From contig DYKG01000006.1 of assembly GCA_020722725.1 (NCBI GenBank), positions 45,772-109,771 of the forward strand: DNA of 64,000 nucleotides, read 5' to 3'. The DNA is from Candidatus Methylomirabilis sp. (GTDB lineage: Bacteria; Muiribacteriota; Ozemobacteria; Ozemobacterales; Ozemobacteraceae). The position numbers and the translations under genes are program-made. The notes beneath the pieces are model-generated. The model did not search any database. It was given only the letters and a program-made list of their open reading frames with translations, and was not told the origin of the DNA. Shown in pieces: positions 1-7,988 of this stretch. The first letter of the stretch is position 1. Each line of letters opens with the position of its first letter.

Positions 1-1245
1 CTTGGCGGCAAAATGGTTTATGTCTTTCCAGTGAACGATTATAGAGGTGCTGTGGTAGGTGTAATGGCACTTGTTTATGATCTTGCAAAAGTCAATTTCA
101 CTCGTAATGCATTTATCGAGGCTGGTCAAAGGGCAGTGTCCCACATTAGTTCCAAATTTGTTGCCGGTACTATTCTGGTGCTTTTAATAGTTATTTTCAT
201 TCTTAAAATTCTTATAAACCGCATTCTTGGGCCATTGTATGGTTTGGTAAAACTGGCAAATCAGGTAGCAATTGGTGATCTGACTGAAGAGCTCAATTTT
301 ACAAGCAAGGATGAGATTGGTGACCTTGTAAAATCAATCAACCTGATGATCCAGAGTTTGAGGTTGAAAGAAAACGAGGCGAGGGAAATTGCTTCGGGCA
401 ACCTTGGAATAGAAGTTAAGGTTCAATCGGAAAAAGATTCCATGGGGGCTGCATTCAGGACTATGGTTAAGAACTTAAATGAAATTCTCGGCAAAATTAA
501 AGAAGTTGTGAACAAAATTAATATCGAGAGCAATGCATTAAAAGATTGCTCTGTAAGCTTATCCAACCAGGCGATTGAATCTGCGTCCTCGATTGAAGAG
601 ATCAGCAGTTCAATGCATGAAATAGACGGGCAGTCACAGCAAAATTCAAGCAATGCTACAGGTGCCATAGATCTGGTAAATCAGACAAAACTCCTGTCTG
701 AAAAGGGATTGATTAAAATGAAAGAAATGAATGCCGCCATAAACAGCATTCATGAATCCGGTCAGAACGTCAAGAAGATAATCAAGGTCATCGATGACAT
801 AGCTTTTCAAACAAATCTTCTTGCGCTTAATGCGGCGGTTGAATCTGCCAGAGCTGGTAGACACGGAAAAGGATTCGCAGTGGTGTCTGAAGAGGTTCGA
901 AATCTTGCAGCACGAAGTGCAAATGCGGCAAAAGAGACTTCTGATTTGCTTGAGGAATCATTCAGATATGCCAATAGCAGTGTCGAAATAGTGCAGAAAA
1001 CCAGTTTGTCTTTCGATGAGATAAACGCTTCAGTTCAAAAAGTGGCAGTATTGGTCGAAGAAATAGTTATCGCAAGCAAAGAACAATCTACTGGAGTTTC
1101 AATGATAACCCAGGGGCTGAGTCAGGTTGACCAGAGCGTTCAATCTGTTTCGGCAATTTCTGAAGAAACTTCTTCTGCTGCCGAAGAATTGGCAGAAAAG
1201 GCAAAAGAGCTTAGCCGGCTTCTTGAAAGATTCAGGTTTTCATAA
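1..1245 (+). CDS. methyl-accepting chemotaxis protein, 3' part (5' end outside window)
   Basis: The reading frame is already open at base 1, so the gene starts upstream of the window. What remains is the end of a periplasmic sensor domain (Cache-like residues including FPVND and the following hydrophobic strand), one transmembrane helix ([15 protein letters not shown]), a HAMP linker starting at ILGPL and containing DEIGDL, and the cytoplasmic signalling domain. The signalling hairpin tip is clear from [20 protein letters not shown] and [15 protein letters not shown]. Such receptors cluster at the inner membrane and control a CheA kinase through CheW. No che gene lies beside it in the window. 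The ligand cannot be predicted because the sensor is cut off. Confidence 0.95.
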   Translation, partial: LGGKMVYVFPVNDYRGAVVGVMALVYDLAKVNFTRNAFIEAGQRAVSHISSKFVAGTILVLLIVIFILKILINRILGPLYGLVKLANQVAIGDLTEELNFTSKDEIGDLVKSINLMIQSLRLKENEAREIASGNLGIEVKVQSEKDSMGAAFRTMVKNLNEILGKIKEVVNKINIESNALKDCSVSLSNQAIESASSIEEISSSMHEIDGQSQQNSSNATGAIDLVNQTKLLSEKGLIKMKEMNAAINSIHESGQNVKKIIKVIDDIAFQTNLLALNAAVESARAGRHGKGFAVVSEEVRNLAARSANAAKETSDLLEESFRYANSSVEIVQKTSLSFDEINASVQKVAVLVEEIVIASKEQSTGVSMITQGLSQVDQSVQSVSAISEETSSAAEELAEKAKELSRLLERFRFS

Positions 1246-1283
1246 AATAGAATTTTTTGAATTGTTTTGCTGCAAGCAGTACC

Positions 1284-1312
1284 TTCTCGTACGGCAAAGC
1301 TTGTGTTATACT
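1284..1312 (+). promoter_or_regulatory. possible promoter for the 1347 gene
   Basis: An extended -10 element (TG-T-TATACT, -10 hexamer at 1307-1312) lies about 35 bp before the 1347 start codon. The -35 region at 1284-1289 (TTCTCG) is a poor match, so the call rests on the -10 only. Confidence 0.35.
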
Positions 1313-1346
1313 TTAATTGCATTAGATAACAGAAAGAAAAAGGTTC

Positions 1347-2090
1347 ATGACCAGCAACGGCGAAATTGCGGTACAGCGCAAGGCGGATAATTCGACCCGG
1401 GATGCCAGGGGTGCAGCACTTGACGCGCCATTTACCCGGCCTTTCGAGGGCTTTTCCTATGTCAAGAAAGACTGGGTTGACTACGAAGATGGCATAGAGG
1501 CCGTCATTCTAAATTCGACCTTTGGGCAAATCAATTTGCCCGCAAACTGGAATCATGTGGAAAGCTTTAACATGATGCCAGAGTGGGGCAGTGCTCCTCT
1601 CAGACGCTCATGGGTTCTCCGCCTTCCAACCCACCTCAACGGTGAAGAACGCTATCTGTATCATTATTATTTCCAGGTTCGATACGATGATGGCTCTGAA
1701 AAATTCAGTGACACGTTCACTCAACTTATCATGCCTCGCGATATTGAGTATATTGATCATTCCGGAACCTGTTCCCACATAGTTCTCCACTGGAGTATCG
1801 ACGGTTGGAGTTACCCTCAGAATACCGAATTAGAGGTCGAAGGTATCGAATGGGGTGAGGAATTCTCGGTCAGCCAGGCACCATATCGTTCTGGTGACCG
1901 GCTTTATGAAAGAGGTCGTCTTTTTTCGATGCAGCGCCTGCCTTCACCCAGAAGATTTTTTGCAACAATCTGGGCTCCCAGGGGTTCGGTGCTGAATTAT
2001 TGTTTTGTTCTGGTGAATACCGATGCTGATGGAAATATTTACAAGCGCTGGGATAACAACTGCGGCAACAATTTTAAAATGACTATTTAG
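1347..2090 (+). CDS. putative carbohydrate-binding protein (CBM25/CBM53-like)
   Basis: This protein of 247 residues has no signal peptide or membrane segment. It appears to hold two beta-sandwich units. The first half ends in a YYFQVRYDDGS strand. The second half has a HWSIDGW segment and ends with LNYCFVLVNT followed by RWDNNCGNNF, which resembles the WDNN-G-(D/N)(F/Y) ending of CBM25/CBM53 starch-binding modules. That family assignment is my reading of motifs and is not certain. No catalytic domain is attached, so it may be a stand-alone glycan-binding or glycogen-associated protein. It lies 19 bp before the isochorismatase-like gene on the same strand and may be cotranscribed. The start follows an AAGG element. 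Confidence 0.5.
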   Translation: MTSNGEIAVQRKADNSTRDARGAALDAPFTRPFEGFSYVKKDWVDYEDGIEAVILNSTFGQINLPANWNHVESFNMMPEWGSAPLRRSWVLRLPTHLNGEERYLYHYYFQVRYDDGSEKFSDTFTQLIMPRDIEYIDHSGTCSHIVLHWSIDGWSYPQNTELEVEGIEWGEEFSVSQAPYRSGDRLYERGRLFSMQRLPSPRRFFATIWAPRGSVLNYCFVLVNTDADGNIYKRWDNNCGNNFKMTI

Positions 2091-2109
2091 ACAGGAGAAA
2101 GTCAGACAA

Positions 2110-2679
2110 ATGAGACACCCCGACATTCTTGCCCGTGAAGGAAGCGTGCTACTGATTGCAGACGTGCAGAAAAAGTGCATCAAACCGATTTACAAAAAAG
2201 AGGCGATGATCAATAATATCAAGACCCTTGTGTCATTCGCAGGTATGATCGGCCTTCCAGTGGTTCTAACCGAACTTGCTCCGGCAAAATTCGGCGGCAC
2301 CATCGAAGAAATTCAAAAACTGGTTCCAAGACTGGAGCCAATTAAAAGAAGCCGATATAGCGCTTTTGCCAACGAAGATCTCACCCTGCGTTTCGAGGCA
2401 ATGAACACGAATACCATCATTGTTGCAGGAATGGAAGCGCACATTTCCGTCTGTCAGACAGTTCTCGATGCAATAACCAGAGGTTTCAGGGTGCATGTGG
2501 TTCTTAATGCCACCAGCGCCCGCAAGAAAGTCAACTGGAACACGGCAATTGGAAAAATGCGTGCTGCCGGTGCAGTTATCACCACCATGGAAATGCTTAT
2601 GCACGAAATCATCGGTCGGGTTGATGATCCGCAGTATGAAAAGATTGCCGAACTTGCCAGGCGGGAATTTGACCTTTGA
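2110..2679 (+). CDS. isochorismatase-family (cysteine hydrolase fold) protein, catalytic triad altered
   Basis: The 189-residue length and layout match the isochorismatase-like hydrolase fold. LLIADVQ contains the conserved Asp18, and GMEAH at 107-111 is the usual lead into the nucleophile. In active members the nucleophile is the Cys two residues after that His. Here the aligned residue is Ser113, and a Cys appears two positions later (Cys115). The catalytic Lys normally three residues before the Y/F-S-A-F motif is Arg80, with Lys79 next to it. The protein may therefore be a non-hydrolytic or differently reacting member, like the EntB/PhzD isochorismatases that lack the Cys. Its 3' end overlaps the start of the P-loop gene by 4 bp, so the two are translationally coupled. 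AGGAGA precedes the start. Confidence 0.8.
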   Translation: MRHPDILAREGSVLLIADVQKKCIKPIYKKEAMINNIKTLVSFAGMIGLPVVLTELAPAKFGGTIEEIQKLVPRLEPIKRSRYSAFANEDLTLRFEAMNTNTIIVAGMEAHISVCQTVLDAITRGFRVHVVLNATSARKKVNWNTAIGKMRAAGAVITTMEMLMHEIIGRVDDPQYEKIAELARREFDL

Positions 2680-3416
2680 TGATTCCCTCATTTTTCTCCG
2701 GTCCGGCACCGGTAACTTTTCTGATCGGCGGTGCCGGCGCCGGCAAAACGGAACTTTCACTGAATCTTGCCACCTGGGAAGCATCCCGGTTCAAGCAGGT
2801 AAGTCTGGTTGACCTTGATATTGTTAACCCGTTTTTTCGGGTGCGAAAACTGAAAGACCAGATTGAAAAGCTGGGGGTGCACATTATTTTCCCCGACCTT
2901 CGGGTTGCCTCTGGCGATATTCCCGGGTTACCAGGAGCGGCCTGGGGTGCTATGGAAAATCTTGAAACAGCCGTGGTTTGCGATATTGGGGGTGGCGAGC
3001 CTGGTTTGCGACCGCTTGGCCGCATGAAAGATCATGCTGATCAGCGTCAGGCCAATGTTTTTTTTGTGATCAACCCGTATCGCCCTGGATTTTCAACGGT
3101 TGCTGAACTTGAAAAAAGCTACAGTCTTTTAAGTGAATTGAGTGCCATGAAAGCCACTTGTCTGGTCGCCAACCCCAATATTTCCGGTGAAACTTCGCCA
3201 GAGATTTTTCGTGAAGGAATGGCCGTTATTCGCGAATTCTCGCAGCATAAAAAGGTTAAAATCGCCTTTTCCATTGCTGATGCAGGCCTTGCCGAAATTT
3301 TCAAGAGCGCACCAGTAAAAGCTCCAGAATTTTTTGATGGTTCCGAAGGGCTTATGTTGGCCATTAGACGCTATTGGGATGTTCCATGGCAATTCGGCGA
3401 TAATGCAAACCATTGA
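2676..3416 (+). CDS. P-loop ATPase of the MinD/CobQ (SIMIBI) type beside 2-oxoacid oxidoreductase genes
   Basis: This protein of 246 residues has a Walker A loop, GGAGAGKT, at 18-25. SLVDLDIVNPFFR follows and resembles the Asp-containing switch of MinD/ParA-like ATPases. VVCDIGGGEPG is the likely Walker B region. There is no deviant KGGxxK loop and no membrane helix. Homologues of this soluble ATPase are often found next to 2-oxoacid:acceptor oxidoreductase genes in anaerobes; this is from memory. A role in maturation or regulation of the neighbouring oxidoreductase is therefore plausible but inferred. The start codon lies inside the stop region of the upstream gene (ATGA overlap). A 97-bp gap separates it from the oxidoreductase operon; that gap contains a GGGC-ATTTT-GCCC hairpin. 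Confidence 0.8.
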   Translation: MMIPSFFSGPAPVTFLIGGAGAGKTELSLNLATWEASRFKQVSLVDLDIVNPFFRVRKLKDQIEKLGVHIIFPDLRVASGDIPGLPGAAWGAMENLETAVVCDIGGGEPGLRPLGRMKDHADQRQANVFFVINPYRPGFSTVAELEKSYSLLSELSAMKATCLVANPNISGETSPEIFREGMAVIREFSQHKKVKIAFSIADAGLAEIFKSAPVKAPEFFDGSEGLMLAIRRYWDVPWQFGDNANH

Positions 3417-3513
3417 AATTTTCCCGCCACGGTAGTATTAATTTATAAGATAAAGGCTTTTATCGGGCATTTTGCCCAAATCAACATGGAAGCCTATACA
3501 AGGAGACAAGATA

Positions 3514-4068
3514 ATGAGAAAGGAAACCGAAGAAATCATCATGGCGGGCTTCGGTGGTCAGGGCATACTTTTTCTCGGAAAAGTCCTGGCCGAGGTCGGA
3601 TTGGCCAGTGGCAGCAAGGTTTCATGGATTCCATCTTACGGTCCGGAAATGCGTGGCGGAACCGCGAACTGTTCGGTCGTGATTTCTCAGCATGAAATTG
3701 CTTCCCCGATCGTATTGGAACCTGATACACTGATTGCTATGAACCGTCCATCGGTGACCAGGTTCGAGCCAAAAGTCAAGGCTGGTGGAACGATGATCTA
3801 CAATTCATCGCTGATCGATGTGAAAGATTTCCGCAAAGACATCAGGGCTTTTGCGGTTCCGGCCAGTCAGATGGCTATCGAAATGGGTAACGATAAAGTG
3901 GCGAATGTTATAATGGCAGGGGCGTATGCAAAGCTGAGTGGCCTTTTCAATTACGATCAGGTGATCAGCGCTTTTCCAAATTTCATGCCTTCATCCAAGA
4001 AAGAATTACTTGATATAAACATCAATGCTTTCAAAAAAGGATATGAATACGCAGCAACTTTAAACTGA
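3514..4068 (+). CDS. vorC: 2-oxoacid:ferredoxin oxidoreductase, gamma subunit, copy 1
   Basis: This 184-residue protein of the pyruvate/ketoisovalerate oxidoreductase gamma family (PF01558) has the nucleotide-binding-like AGFGGQGILFLGK start and the SYGPEMRGGTANC motif. With the alpha, beta and delta subunits it would form the complex that oxidatively decarboxylates a 2-oxoacid with CoA and reduces ferredoxin. I chose ATG 3514 because AGGAG lies at 3501-3505; an upstream in-frame TTG at 3472 has no such element. The order gamma-delta-alpha-beta-gamma is unusual because a close paralogue closes the operon at 6253. The substrate (branched-chain 2-oxoacid or 2-oxoglutarate) is not fixed by sequence; the symbol follows the VorB-like alpha subunit. 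Confidence 0.9.
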   Translation: MRKETEEIIMAGFGGQGILFLGKVLAEVGLASGSKVSWIPSYGPEMRGGTANCSVVISQHEIASPIVLEPDTLIAMNRPSVTRFEPKVKAGGTMIYNSSLIDVKDFRKDIRAFAVPASQMAIEMGNDKVANVIMAGAYAKLSGLFNYDQVISAFPNFMPSSKKELLDININAFKKGYEYAATLN

Positions 4069-4114
4069 CTTTTGTTACCGGGCAACTGGAAAAATCACTG
4101 GAGGAATTAATCAA

Positions 4115-4327
4115 ATGTCCAAATGGGTTATTAATGAGAATCTCTGCAAGGGCTGCGGCATCTGTATTGCCCGCTGTCCGCTGAAAATCCTGGGTTTTGC
4201 TGACCATCTTACTCCCAAGGGAATTCACCCGGCAACGATTTTGAACGAGGAAAAATGTACCAGTTGTGCAATCTGTGCCAGAAGCTGCCCAGACGTCGCA
4301 ATTGAAATCTTCAAAGAAGAAAAATAA
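4115..4327 (+). CDS. vorD: 2-oxoacid:ferredoxin oxidoreductase, delta subunit (2[4Fe-4S] ferredoxin)
   Basis: This 70-residue ferredoxin has two complete CxxCxxCxxxCP cluster motifs, at Cys11/14/17/21 and Cys48/51/54/58. It would carry electrons from the thiamine site of the complex to free ferredoxin. It sits between gamma copy 1 and the alpha subunit. The start is supported by GGAGG just upstream at about 4100. The alpha subunit start follows 10 bp after its stop. Confidence 0.93.
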   Translation: MSKWVINENLCKGCGICIARCPLKILGFADHLTPKGIHPATILNEEKCTSCAICARSCPDVAIEIFKEEK

Positions 4328-4337
4328 GGAGACAAAA

Positions 4338-5420
4338 ATGGCAAAGGTACTGATGAAAGGAAATGAAGCAATCGGCGAAGCAGCTGTGTTGGCCGGTTGT
4401 CGTTATTATTTTGGTTATCCGATTACTCCACAGTCTGAGCTGCCGGCATATTTGTCCAAGCGCCTTCCTCAGGTCGATGGCGTTTTTGTTCAGGCCGAAA
4501 GCGAAGTTGCTGCAATCAATATGGTTTATGGTGCCGGCAGCGCCGGTGCCCGAGTTATGACTTCGAGCTCAAGCCCTGGTATCAGCCTTAAACAGGAAGG
4601 CATTTCTTACATTGCCGGTGCTGAAGTTCCATGTCTGATTGTCAACGTTGTGCGTGGCGGTCCCGGTCTTGGAAATATTGCTCCAGCCCAGTCCGATTAC
4701 TGGCAGGCAACCCGCGGTGGCGGCCATGGTGATTATCGAACTCTGGTTCTTGCCCCCAATTCCGTCCAGGAAATGGCTGATATGACCATTGAAGGTTTTG
4801 AACTGGCTGACCGGTTCCGAAATCCGGTGTTGCTGCTTAGCGATGGCGTTCTTGGCCAGATGATGGAGCCAGTCAATCTGCCCGAACCCAGGGATTATGA
4901 TGTTAACAGCAAAAAGTGGGCTCTGGGTTACCCCGGCAAGGATAAAGCCGAGCGCAATCTGTGCTCATCCATCTTCCTGGATGTGGAAGAACTTGAAGAG
5001 CATAACTGGCATCTCTATCAGAAATATCAGGTTATGACAGATCTGTTCAGTGAAGGCCAATACAAAGACTTTGCAGTTGAAGAGCATCTTTGTGATGATG
5101 CTGAAATTATTCTCGTCGGCTACGGCATTATTTCGAGAATTCTCAAAACGGTTGTGGAAAAATGCCGCAAACGTGGTATTAAAGCAGGCCTGCTGCGCCC
5201 CAAAGTTCTCTGGCCATTCCCGACTAAAGCAATTCAGCGTCTGGCTGATAAGGCCGCAAACTTTCTTTGTGTCGAAATGTCATGCGGACAGATGGTCGAA
5301 GATGTCAAGCTTGCAGTAAATGGCAAGAAACCTGTATATTTCTTCGGCCGCACCGGCGGAACAATTCCTTCTGACTTTGAAATTCTCAACGAAGTTGATA
5401 AAATAGTAAGACCCGACTGA
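4338..5420 (+). CDS. vorB: 2-oxoacid:ferredoxin oxidoreductase, alpha subunit (VorB/KorA type)
   Basis: This protein of 360 residues begins MKGNEAIGEAA, followed by YFGYPITPQSELP, the pyrimidine-domain signature of VorB/KorA alpha subunits. The QAESEVAAINMVYGA segment is also typical of the family. A C-terminal transketolase-C-like domain follows (ILVGYG and LLRPKVLWPFP). ATG 4338 is chosen because AAGGAG precedes it by about 6 bases; the longer frame from 4266 would run back into the ferredoxin gene. It contributes substrate binding with the beta subunit. VorB-type annotation (2-oxoisovalerate) is most likely from the N-terminal signature, with 2-oxoglutarate as the alternative. Confidence 0.93.
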   Translation: MAKVLMKGNEAIGEAAVLAGCRYYFGYPITPQSELPAYLSKRLPQVDGVFVQAESEVAAINMVYGAGSAGARVMTSSSSPGISLKQEGISYIAGAEVPCLIVNVVRGGPGLGNIAPAQSDYWQATRGGGHGDYRTLVLAPNSVQEMADMTIEGFELADRFRNPVLLLSDGVLGQMMEPVNLPEPRDYDVNSKKWALGYPGKDKAERNLCSSIFLDVEELEEHNWHLYQKYQVMTDLFSEGQYKDFAVEEHLCDDAEIILVGYGIISRILKTVVEKCRKRGIKAGLLRPKVLWPFPTKAIQRLADKAANFLCVEMSCGQMVEDVKLAVNGKKPVYFFGRTGGTIPSDFEILNEVDKIVRPD

Positions 5421-5437
5421 AAGGAGCCAGGGATAAC

Positions 5438-6190
5438 ATGAAACAGGTTTTTAAAAGACCGGAAAGCTTGAGCAAAACTCCGTTCCACTATTGCCCCGGC
5501 TGCGATCACGGGGTAGTTCATCGCCTTGTTGGCGAAGCGATTGACGAACTCGAACTCAAGAACCGGGCGATTGGTGTTGCACCGGTTGGTTGCTCGGTTT
5601 TCGCCTATGATTATTTTGATTTTGATTTCAATCAGGCACCCCATGGGCGTGCTCCGGCAGTTGCAACCGGCATTAAGCGCACTCGACCTGACGCAATCGT
5701 TTTCACTTACCAGGGCGATGGTGATCTTGCTGCAATTGGCACCGCTGAAATCATTCATGCAGCCAACCGTGGCGAAAATATTACGGTAATCTTTATTAAT
5801 AACGCAATTTACGGCATGACTGGTGGTCAGATGGCTCCAACCACTCTGATCGGCATGAAGACAGCTACTTCGCCCTATGGCCGCGATGCTTCTACTGCTG
5901 GCAACCCGATCAGGATGAGTGAAATAATCGCAACTCTCGAAAGCCCGGCTTATGTAACCCGCGTTGCGGTAAACAATCCTGCCAACCTGATGAAAGCGAA
6001 AAAGGCCATTTACAATGCTTTTAAACTTCAGAAAGAAGGCAAAGGTTTTTCTTTCGTTGAAGTGGTTTCGATCTGCCCGACCAACTGGGGCAAGAAACCG
6101 GCAGATTCGCACAAATGGTTGGCCGAAAACATGTTGCCGGTATTCCCCCCGGGAACTTTCAAAGACGTTCATGGCGTTGAAAAAGCGTAA
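5438..6190 (+). CDS. vorA: 2-oxoacid:ferredoxin oxidoreductase, beta subunit (thiamine diphosphate binding)
   Basis: This protein of 250 residues belongs to the TPP-binding beta family. FHYCPGCDHG near the N-terminus supplies Cys residues typical of the cluster-binding region. YQGDGDLAAIG followed by INNAIYGMTGGQM is the GDG...N thiamine diphosphate/Mg motif. PHGRAPAVATG is also conserved in KorB/VorA. It ends without the extra C-terminal domain seen in pyruvate oxidoreductases, which fits the four-subunit form. AAGGAG precedes the start, and 17 bp separate it from the alpha gene. A perfect hairpin lies between this gene and the second gamma gene. Confidence 0.93.
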   Translation: MKQVFKRPESLSKTPFHYCPGCDHGVVHRLVGEAIDELELKNRAIGVAPVGCSVFAYDYFDFDFNQAPHGRAPAVATGIKRTRPDAIVFTYQGDGDLAAIGTAEIIHAANRGENITVIFINNAIYGMTGGQMAPTTLIGMKTATSPYGRDASTAGNPIRMSEIIATLESPAYVTRVAVNNPANLMKAKKAIYNAFKLQKEGKGFSFVEVVSICPTNWGKKPADSHKWLAENMLPVFPPGTFKDVHGVEKA

Positions 6191-6197
6191 AAATCTG

Positions 6198-6222
6198 CGC
6201 GGCTTTCACGGTGAAAGCCGCG
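6198..6222 (+). other. perfect 12-bp inverted repeat between beta and second gamma genes
   Basis: Arms 6198-6209 and 6211-6222 are exact reverse complements (GC-rich, core GCGGCTTTCAC), separated by one base. There is no T tract after it, so it is not a classic terminator. It could be an mRNA-stability or processing hairpin that changes the ratio of the second gamma gene to the rest of the operon, or a protein-binding palindrome. Confidence 0.7.
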
Positions 6223-6252
6223 TAATTGTAATAAATTCCGAGGAGGCATTTT

Positions 6253-6849
6253 ATGTCGTCAAAAGTTGAAAGAATTATTCTCGCTGGATTCGGTGGCCAG
6301 GGCATTCTCTTTCTAGGAAAGGTGCTGGCGGAAACCGGAATGCGAGCGGGCAAGAACGTTTCCTGGATCCCCTCATACGGACCGGAAATGCGGGGTGGAA
6401 CCGCAAACTGCACCGTAATTCTTTCGGAAAATGAAATTGCGTCGCCGATGGTTACCGTTCCCGATACGGTTATTGCCATGAATCGCCCCTCGGTCGCCAG
6501 GTTCAACCTGAAAATAAAAGCCGGCGGCATGTTGATGTATAATTCGTCGCTGATTGAACGCCAGGAATTTCGCGATGATATCAGACTTGTCGAAATTCCC
6601 GCGAGTGATATTGCCGAAGAACTGGGCAACGGCAAGGTTGCCAACTTGGTCATGGCTGGGGCCTATGCCAAGTTCAGCAAGTTGTTTACCGTCGAAGATT
6701 TGTATAAGGCTCTTCCAGATTTTATGCCTGGCAGTAAAAAAGAGCTTCTCGAAATCAATCATACTGCCGTCGAAAAAGGCTTTAACTACGTTGAAGAAAA
6801 GAAATACATGTTCGGTCGTTATGTGTATTCCGTCTTCAAAGGTATTTAA
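6253..6849 (+). CDS. 2-oxoacid:ferredoxin oxidoreductase, gamma subunit, copy 2
   Basis: This protein of 198 residues is strongly similar to the gamma subunit at 3514 over nearly the whole length. Both share AGFGGQGILFLGKVLAE, WIPSYGPEMRGGTANC, MNRPSV and MAGAYAK. This copy has a C-terminal extension of about 15 residues rich in aromatic and basic residues. A strong GAGGAGG precedes ATG 6253. It lies downstream of a perfect hairpin and is closed by an intrinsic terminator. It could replace copy 1 in an alternative complex, or the complex could carry both. Internal gene duplication within the operon is the simplest origin. Confidence 0.9.
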   Translation: MSSKVERIILAGFGGQGILFLGKVLAETGMRAGKNVSWIPSYGPEMRGGTANCTVILSENEIASPMVTVPDTVIAMNRPSVARFNLKIKAGGMLMYNSSLIERQEFRDDIRLVEIPASDIAEELGNGKVANLVMAGAYAKFSKLFTVEDLYKALPDFMPGSKKELLEINHTAVEKGFNYVEEKKYMFGRYVYSVFKGI

Positions 6850-6878
6850 CCGTTTGTTTAAAATTTAAGTTTGAATGT

Positions 6879-6907
6879 CGGGGCGCATTGTGCGCCCCGC
6901 TCTTTTA
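6879..6907 (+). terminator. intrinsic terminator of the oxidoreductase operon
   Basis: A 9-bp perfect stem (CGGGGCGCA / TGCGCCCCG, loop TTG, 6879-6899) is followed by CTCTTTTAA. It separates the oxidoreductase operon from rsfS. Confidence 0.85.
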
Positions 6908-6924
6908 AGGTTCGGAGGTTGAAA

Positions 6925-7275
6925 TTGGCTGCCAAGAAAAAGATTCCTGAATTGATGAAAATTATTGTCGATTCATTACGTGAAAAAAAGATCGAAAACC
7001 TCAGGGTTCTCGATGTTACCAGGCTCGTTAGTTACACAGATTATCTGGTAATCGGCACTGGAAATAATGGTCCTCATATTCAGGCGCTTGCCGATGCGGC
7101 CGCCGGCCTGATAAAAGTTCCCAATCAGCCTGGAGTACGCATTGAAAAAGATGCGGTTTCAAGCTGGGTTCTCATTGATGCTGATGATTTTATCGTTCAT
7201 CTTTTCCAGCCAGAAGCAAGAAAGTTTTACAAGCTCGAGCAACTCTGGGAAGACGCTGCTGACGTTGAGGTCTGA
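6925..7275 (+). CDS. rsfS: ribosome silencing factor RsfS (YbeB/Iojap family)
   Basis: This protein of about 116 residues has the RsfS core. LRVLDVTRLVSYTDYLVIGTG matches the family's signature around the conserved Thr/Asp-Tyr. SSWVLIDADDFIVHLF and the following RKFYKLEQLW complete it. RsfS binds ribosomal protein uL14 on the 50S subunit and blocks subunit joining when nutrients are low. The start is TTG 6925, six bases after GGAGG (6914-6918). The longer frame from 6871 would translate through the upstream terminator and is unlikely. It is followed two bases later by rsmE, a common grouping of translation genes. Confidence 0.93.
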   Translation: MAAKKKIPELMKIIVDSLREKKIENLRVLDVTRLVSYTDYLVIGTGNNGPHIQALADAAAGLIKVPNQPGVRIEKDAVSSWVLIDADDFIVHLFQPEARKFYKLEQLWEDAADVEV

Positions 7276-7277
7276 TT

Positions 7278-7988
7278 TTGTCTTTCAAGGTGCGAATTCA
7301 CCAAACTGAACCTGGCGGCAGCCTGAACAAAGACAACCGTCATCGCCTGGAGCGGGTCATGCGGCTGCGGCCGGGCGATGTTTTCGTTGTTACCGATGGT
7401 TGTGGGCATGAGGCCGAAGCGGTGCTTGGCGAGGGTGGCAGTTATTCGGCTTCCGCATGGCAAAAACCCGGTCGCGAACCGTCCAGAAAAATCTCTCTAT
7501 ATGCCGGCCTTACCAAGGGTGAGAAATTTGACTGGCTGGTTGAAAAAGCGGTTGAGCTTGGCGTAGAGAGAATTGTGCCGGTAATCTCGCAGAACTGCGT
7601 GGTTAAAAAAACATCTGAGGCAAAGACCGAGCGCTGGCAGAAAATAGCTTTGGGCGCCATGCTGCAGTGTGGTGGCTGCGTTTTGCCGGAAGTCTCTCCG
7701 CCGGTATATCTGAAAGACCTTCCTGAAATCGACGATGAGTCTGCACTGGTTCTTTATGAGCAGGGTGCGAACGTCGAGGCCGCCTGTTTTGCAGATTTTG
7801 CCGCCCTCAAAAAATATCGGATTCTTACTGGCCCCGAAGGCGGGTTTTCACCTGAAGAAATCGTTGGGTTACAGAAACGCGGCTGGCAGACCGTCTGGCT
7901 TGGGCCAAGAATATTCAGGGCTGAAACTGCGCCCCTGATCGTTCTTTCTGTTCTTCTTTGCGGCAGCTGGGGAAAGGTTAAGCCATGA
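7278..7988 (+). CDS. rsmE: 16S rRNA (uracil-1498-N3)-methyltransferase RsmE
   Basis: This protein of 236 residues has an N-terminal PUA-like domain (HRLERVMRLRPGD) and a SPOUT methyltransferase domain. The SAM-binding knot shows LTGPEGGFSPEEI and LGPRIFRAETAPL, both diagnostic for RsmE. It methylates N3 of U1498 in helix 44 of 16S rRNA. Translation starts at TTG 7278, two bases after the rsfS stop, with GAGG just upstream inside rsfS. The stop overlaps the mtaB start by 4 bp. Confidence 0.95.
   Translation: MSFKVRIHQTEPGGSLNKDNRHRLERVMRLRPGDVFVVTDGCGHEAEAVLGEGGSYSASAWQKPGREPSRKISLYAGLTKGEKFDWLVEKAVELGVERIVPVISQNCVVKKTSEAKTERWQKIALGAMLQCGGCVLPEVSPPVYLKDLPEIDDESALVLYEQGANVEAACFADFAALKKYRILTGPEGGFSPEEIVGLQKRGWQTVWLGPRIFRAETAPLIVLSVLLCGSWGKVKP

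Noticed and set aside
5234..6172. 312-codon minus-strand frame opposite the oxidoreductase alpha and beta genes
   Set aside because: It is antisense to strongly supported genes, has no ribosome binding site and no recognisable motif.
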